Shown here: positions 23,050-26,552 of the stretch, piece after piece
Position numbering within the stretch: the stretch's first letter is position 1
Layout of the letters: each line of letters begins with the position of its first letter
Assembly (NCBI GenBank): GCA_033809415.1
Contig: JAPXLT010000026.1
Span: forward strand, 1-26,552
Origin: JAQVUB01 sp033809415
GTDB lineage: Bacteria > Verrucomicrobiota > Lentisphaeria > Oligosphaerales > Oligosphaeraceae
DNA: 26,552 nucleotides
Direction: 5' to 3'
The notes under the pieces: generated by a model
The model's database searches: none
Seen by the model: the letters and a program-made list of their open reading frames with translations, nothing else
What the model was told of the DNA's origin: nothing
Made by a program: the position numbers and the translations under genes

Positions 23050-24294
23050 TTACCGTCCCCATTTGCGGTTAGTGGGATGCAGCGATTCGGTCAGCGTCGC
23101 TTTTTCTTTTTTCAGGACATCCAGGTACAGCCTGGCCATTTTGAATTCTTTCGATTCGTCCTGGTAGAATGTATCCCATGCGTATTGATAGGCCCATTGC
23201 AGTTCATCGACGCTCATTTTTGCCGGTTTGAACACCACTTCACCGGCAGTGTATCTGATCCAGTCGCGATGCAATATCCGCCCCTGCTTGTCCAAGTCCT
23301 CGCAGATGGCGGAATGCGGAAACGGTGTCAGTACCGTAAATTCGGCCAGATCGAGGTCGATTTCCAGCAGGAATTCCACCAGGCGCTTGATATCATCCAG
23401 GGATTGGTCATCGGTTCCCAGAATGATCGTTCCTTCCACTCCAATGCCATGATCCTTGTAGCGCTTGATTCTGTTCCGGATGAAATCCGAAGTGTCGAAG
23501 ATGGCCTGATACACATACCAGGCGCCTGCATCGCGAGCCAGGCGCAAGATCTCTTCGTCATCTTTGATGGGGTGCGAAATCCATTTTTTGCCCAGCGGCG
23601 CCATGGCCCGGAACAAGTCTTTCTCCCACTGGTCATCTTGTGCCAGGGAGTTATCTACGATAAACAGCCGGTTATTTGGAATGCCGGCCATTTCCTCGAT
23701 GACCTTGTCAATCGGGCGTGGGCGGAATTTTCGTCCACCCAGGAATGGCGTGCAGCATGGGAAGCAGTTGAAGCGACAGCCTCGCGATGCATGCACAAGG
23801 TCAACCATCTGCACTCCGCGATAATTATACAAATCGCGCTTCAGAATATCACGGCGGGCGGAGCCAATCAGGGTCGTATCGGGGAAATTGCCGAGAAAAT
23901 TATAGACTTTCTGCAGACGTCCTTCGGCAAAATCCTGCAGGACGGATTCCGTGCGTCCTTCGCATTCTCCCAGGAAGATACTGTCAGCATGCTGAACCGC
24001 TTCCTCCTGATGCAGCATAATGGCAATGCCGCCCATCATGACTGTCTTGCCTGCTTCCCGCAGTTCGTCGGCGATCTGATACGCCCGCGGTGTCTGGCAA
24101 GTCAGCATGCAGGAAATCGCATAGAGGTCGAAATTGTCTTTCAAGTCCAGCGGCTCGACATTCTCATCGCAGAAATCGACTTCGACGTAATCAGGCAGGG
24201 TTGCGGCAAAAGTTACTGGCCCCATCGGCGGCAGGTTGAATTCGGGCTGATTAGGGAGCTTTGGCCATTTAGGATAAATCAGTTTTAATTTCAT
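23050..24294 (-). CDS. B12-binding-type radical SAM protein, first of a pair
   Basis: A 414-aa protein. The N-terminal region (IYPKWPKLPNQPEFNLPPMG, VMMGGIAIMLHQEEA, FLGECEG) looks like the B12-binding domain of class B radical SAM enzymes. The cluster ligands are Cys173, Cys177 and Cys180 (SRGCRFNCFPC), followed by a further Cys181. The rest is a radical SAM barrel (GVEGTIILGTDDQS) with a C-terminal extension. It shares layout with the next gene, but the sequences are clearly different, so they are probably a functional pair rather than a recent duplication. No strong ribosome site is seen, and the start lies about 20 bases from the adjoining repeat block. Substrate presumed to be the acyl chain. 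Confidence 0.85.
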   Translation of the reverse strand: MKLKLIYPKWPKLPNQPEFNLPPMGPVTFAATLPDYVEVDFCDENVEPLDLKDNFDLYAISCMLTCQTPRAYQIADELREAGKTVMMGGIAIMLHQEEAVQHADSIFLGECEGRTESVLQDFAEGRLQKVYNFLGNFPDTTLIGSARRDILKRDLYNYRGVQMVDLVHASRGCRFNCFPCCTPFLGGRKFRPRPIDKVIEEMAGIPNNRLFIVDNSLAQDDQWEKDLFRAMAPLGKKWISHPIKDDEEILRLARDAGAWYVYQAIFDTSDFIRNRIKRYKDHGIGVEGTIILGTDDQSLDDIKRLVEFLLEIDLDLAEFTVLTPFPHSAICEDLDKQGRILHRDWIRYTAGEVVFKPAKMSVDELQWAYQYAWDTFYQDESKEFKMARLYLDVLKKEKATLTESLHPTNRKWGR

Positions 24295-24312
24295 GATAAC
24301 TGGGAGTCGCTA

Positions 24313-24450
24313 AGTTTTTTTAACAACGAAATGCACGAACGGACTTGGCGTGGGCTGACGCCCACAACCCACACGGACTTTACACGGACTTTACACGGAC
24401 GGGACACGGACTTTACACGGACGGGACACGGACAGCTGGTCAGTCGGATC
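24313..24450. repeat. Composite repeat: ACGAAAA module and ACACGGAC tandem module, copy 2
   Basis: A T-run, AACAACGAAATGCACGAACG, then a near-exact copy of 2391-2490: the GGCGTGGGCTGACGCC hairpin, ACAACCCACAC and 11-base units ACACGGACTTT and ACACGGACGGG, ending with AGCTGGTCAGTCGGAT. It is inserted between the radical SAM gene and the half-size ketosynthase gene. Confidence 0.85.
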
Positions 24451-24462
24451 GGCGATGCTGGA

Positions 24463-24556
24463 ATTAGCCCTGAAGGGGCGCGACATACCAGCCCAGGGCA
24501 ACGCCCTGGGTCAGGGATCACACCATCGGCAAAGCCCTGTAAGGGCGTGACATAAT
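24463..24556. repeat. GC-rich double-hairpin repeat
   Basis: CCCTGAAGGGGCGCGACATA, a perfect CCCAGGGC-AAC-GCCCTGGG stem, and GCCCT-GTA-AGGGC followed by GTGACATAAT. The GTA-loop stem plus GACA tail resembles the last stem of the repeats at 2508, 6018 and 26461, suggesting a common origin. Confidence 0.75.
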
Positions 24557-24562
24557 CTTTGC

Positions 24563-24700
24563 CCATCGTCCATTGTCCATTGTCCATTCAGCAGTCCATT
24601 CTTGTCCATTCAGTCCATCGTGTCCATTCCTGTCCCTGTCCATCGTCCATAAAAAATCTTTTACAAAAAACAAGATTTTGGGTGATAGTAGCACGAAAAC
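24563..24700. repeat. GTCCATT block copy 3 joined to AT-rich hairpin module
   Basis: GTCCATT units in the same order as in copies 1 and 2 (24563-24650), then AAAATCTT, 11-base loop, AAGATTTT (24653-24679) and GGGTGATAGTAGCACGAAAA. It ends 16 bases from the stop codon of the half-size ketosynthase gene. The hairpin could help end transcripts coming from the right, but it lacks a GC-rich stem. Confidence 0.85.
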
Positions 24701-24715
24701 AGTGCTAACGCAATT

Positions 24716-25327
24716 TTACGCAGATTCAGTTTTCTGAAGATGGAAAAACAGTTCTTTTAACGTTGAGAAGGTGGGCAGAGGCGTTATCGAGGGGCGCCAG
24801 AGCAGCAGGCAGGCCGCTTCTGCGTAAATTTCAGCAATGAGCACTTGCCGGATTGCGGGGTTTCCCTCGAGCAAGTCCTCCAATGCGGTAAAAAGCATCC
24901 GAGTATCACTGTCAGTCGAGAAATACCATACTGGTCCATGGATTTTCAGGGTGATTGCCACTTCGCAAACAGGAATCGAGGGCAGCGTTGGAACGAAAAG
25001 CGTTCCCCGGGCGGTCTCGCGGCCATGTTCGAGGAAGTCATCCCAGTAAGTGCGGTTGGCCTGTGTGCAGCCTGTACCGTTCCAGCCGATGCAGGCGGTA
25101 TCGGCAGCGGACCAGTCCGGACATTCCGAGGCGGTCAGGATGGCGCCCAGCTGCGCCAGGCGCACCGCATTGCCTGCCCGCCGGAAGTCCTCGAGGTCAC
25201 CAGCGACGAAACTCGAGGGGGCGGCAGTAATCATCCGCTTAAGTTCGCTGAGGTCATTGTATTCGAGGCACTGTCGGTGCAACAGCAGTGCTTTTTGAAA
25301 ATCCAGGAAAGTTCCGGCGACGATCAT
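24716..25327 (-). CDS. Half-size ketosynthase-fold protein without active Cys
   Basis: A 203-aa protein starting in an ATGA overlap with the first ketosynthase; GGAGG seven bases upstream supports it. Weakly conserved, it follows the first half of a ketosynthase: RAGNAVRLAQLGAIL, then IPVCEVAITLKIHGPVWYFSTDSD, then VLIAEIYAEAACLLL. The position of the catalytic Cys after the GP motif is occupied by STDSD, so it cannot condense chains. It is even more diverged than the chain-length-factor-like protein at 17341. A partner role for the ketosynthase encoded just upstream is likely from the overlap and fold; this is inference. Repeat DNA separates it from the next gene downstream. Confidence 0.75.
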   Translation of the reverse strand: MIVAGTFLDFQKALLLHRQCLEYNDLSELKRMITAAPSSFVAGDLEDFRRAGNAVRLAQLGAILTASECPDWSAADTACIGWNGTGCTQANRTYWDDFLEHGRETARGTLFVPTLPSIPVCEVAITLKIHGPVWYFSTDSDTRMLFTALEDLLEGNPAIRQVLIAEIYAEAACLLLWRPSITPLPTFSTLKELFFHLQKTESA

Positions 25328-26424
25328 GGTTGTGCCTCCAAAAGCAATGCACTGTTCAGTCCGCCAAAGCCGACATTGAGGGATAGCAGGTAGGGTGTAC
25401 GCAACTTCTGGGCTTTAGGGGAGACGAATGCTTCCGCGTCCGCAGCAGGATTTCGCAGACCTGCTTGAGGCGGCAGCAGGGCACGTTGCAGGAAAGACAG
25501 TCCATAAACGATCTGCAATACTCCCGATGCTGCCAGGGTGTGGCCGATATTGCCCTTGATGGAAACCAGCGGCGGTGCGGCAGCCTCGCGCCCGAAAACC
25601 TTGCTGATGGCGGCAATTTCGGATTGGTCATTGTACAATGTGCCCGTGCCGTGTCCGATGATGCCACCGATGTCTTTCGGAGCAATTCCTGCTTCCCGGA
25701 GTGTGTCAATGATCAGTGCCGAGAGTTGCTCGCCCGAGAGATCCGGGGCAGTGATATGGGCTGCATCGCAGGACTCCCGGGCAGCCAGCAACCTGCCGAG
25801 GGTATTCTGGGACGATTCCAAGCTTAGCAGAAGTGTTCCTGCACCCTCGCCCAGCAGCATCCCGTCACGGAGTTCGTCGTAGGGGCGGGTTATGGTACGC
25901 GAGACCGCACCAAGAGACATGAACCCGGCAGTCACAAATTCACTGGTGATATCCAAGCCGACAACCAATGCGAAACGGCAGCGGTTCCTGCGCAGTGCCC
26001 GCATTGCGCAGGCGGTGGCGACTTGTCCAGAAGCACAGGCAGCGGAAATCATGGTGACTTGACACTGTGGGAAGTGTTGCTTCACTGTGTCAAGGAGGAT
26101 TCCTGGACAGTCGGGAGCAATCCCGGGCGGGGCTTGCTCGAGGCAATCGATGGCGCCGACGGTGGTTGCCAGGTAGATGGCGGTGTCGTCCGGGAGATCG
26201 GGCAAGCGTTCCGCTAGACGTTTGAACAAGGTGACGGCCCGTGATTCCCCAGACGGCGGGTGCAACTCGGGGCAGAGGCCGTGCTTGATCGCGTGAGCAT
26301 CGAAATGCTCCGGCAGGGCAAATGCCTGCCGCCCGGCAAAAAACGTCTGTTCTGCTTTCGAGCAGGTGTCCCCGGCAGCAGAGATTGCATCGGCAAAAAG
26401 AATGTTCGTGAAGGGTTCAGTCAT
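25324..26424 (-). CDS. Beta-ketoacyl-ACP synthase, first copy
   Basis: A 366-aa protein from this ATG; a TTG seven codons upstream is also possible, and neither has a good ribosome site. The triad is complete: Cys130 (SAACASGQVAT), His258 (GHGTGTLYND) and His295 (KGNIGHTLAASG), with LLGEGAGTLLL and NVGFGGLNSALLL typical of the family. It is shorter and clearly different from the ketosynthase at 18066, so the two probably act at different steps, for example initiation and extension. It is the most upstream cluster gene seen; only repeat DNA lies between it and the window edge, so earlier genes may lie outside. Confidence 0.88.
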   Translation of the reverse strand: MTEPFTNILFADAISAAGDTCSKAEQTFFAGRQAFALPEHFDAHAIKHGLCPELHPPSGESRAVTLFKRLAERLPDLPDDTAIYLATTVGAIDCLEQAPPGIAPDCPGILLDTVKQHFPQCQVTMISAACASGQVATACAMRALRRNRCRFALVVGLDITSEFVTAGFMSLGAVSRTITRPYDELRDGMLLGEGAGTLLLSLESSQNTLGRLLAARESCDAAHITAPDLSGEQLSALIIDTLREAGIAPKDIGGIIGHGTGTLYNDQSEIAAISKVFGREAAAPPLVSIKGNIGHTLAASGVLQIVYGLSFLQRALLPPQAGLRNPAADAEAFVSPKAQKLRTPYLLSLNVGFGGLNSALLLEAQP

Positions 26425-26460
26425 ACTGAAATGGACGAGGGACAAACGATCCGACCGGTT

Positions 26461-26552
26461 GTAGTGCCTTTACAAGGCACTGTCTTTGGGGGATTTCCCA
26501 CCCCAGGTTAAAACCTGGGGTTAAGCATGGTTAAGCGCCTACGGCGCAAAGC
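26461..26552. repeat. Structured hairpin repeat, copy 3, inverted, cut by the window edge
   Basis: Read on the minus strand it gives GCGCC-GTA-GGCGC, CCCCAGGTT-TT-AACCTGGGG (perfect 9-bp stem), GGGTGGGAAATCCCCC and GTGCCTT-GTA-AAGGCAC. This is the best-preserved copy of the module at 2508 and 6018. It lies just upstream of the first ketosynthase gene, so the promoter of the cluster would be inside or beyond it. Confidence 0.8.

Noticed and set aside
21762..24288. Long plus-strand open frames opposite the two radical SAM genes
   Set aside because: The minus strand has intact CX3CX2C proteins with ribosome coupling; the plus frames have no recognisable domain.
14316..26424. Calling the cluster a ladderane or aryl polyene locus outright
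   Set aside because: Key genes for either product are not visible in the window and no search could be run, so the product is left open.

Overview
Organism. The window (no rRNA or tRNA seen) looks like chromosomal DNA of a Lentisphaerota bacterium, most likely Victivallales. The case is circumstantial. There is a LacI-type regulator followed by pseudopilin-like proteins with an FTLIELLVVIAIIAILA helix and an H-X9-DG motif, linked to large secreted hydrolase-like proteins, plus a DUF6259-type TIM-barrel protein. The intergenic DNA is packed with modular repeats (ACGAAAA, GTCCATT and ACACGGAC families). This assignment is inference, not a database result.

Left half (388-13993, all + strand): carbohydrate-related genes. 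A cytoplasmic DUF6259-like glycosidase (388-2370) and a secreted 940-aa protein with a helical-barrel-like middle (2731-5553) are separated by repeat DNA. A RhuM-family gene (6172-7281) follows another repeat block; its coding sequence contains a perfect 25-bp palindrome. A compact operon then runs 7544-13993: LacI-type regulator, pseudopilin, degenerate pseudopilin paralogue, secreted TIM-barrel-like protein and secreted beta-sandwich-like protein. The last three genes overlap through ATGA junctions. A good sigma-70-type promoter (TTGAAA, 17 bp, TATAAT), with a small palindrome at the expected start point, precedes the regulator.

Right half (14316-26424, all - strand, read right to left): a biosynthetic cluster for an unusual acyl chain. 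Order of transcription: ketosynthase; half-size ketosynthase-fold protein without the active Cys; repeat block; two adjacent B12-type radical SAM proteins; GT2-DUF2062 glycosyltransferase; LpxL-like acyltransferase; acyl carrier protein; second ketosynthase; second half-size ketosynthase-fold protein (like the chain-length factor of aryl polyene clusters); lipoprotein; FabG-type reductase; and a CrtI/phytoene-desaturase-like FAD enzyme. Most junctions overlap or are within a few bases. This mixes an aryl-polyene-like core (KS/half-KS, ACP, reductase, GT2, acyltransferase, lipoprotein) with radical SAM and CrtI-like enzymes of the kind proposed for ladderane-type lipids. No dehydratase, aryl-CoA ligase, ammonia lyase or exporter is visible, so the product cannot be assigned. 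It is the best candidate here for an undescribed system.

Intergenic DNA. Every gap above about 300 bases is filled by shuffled copies of a few repeat modules. One segment (14040-14315) is bounded by perfect 23-bp inverted repeats and looks like a non-autonomous mobile element. No transposase, CRISPR array or RNA gene was found.
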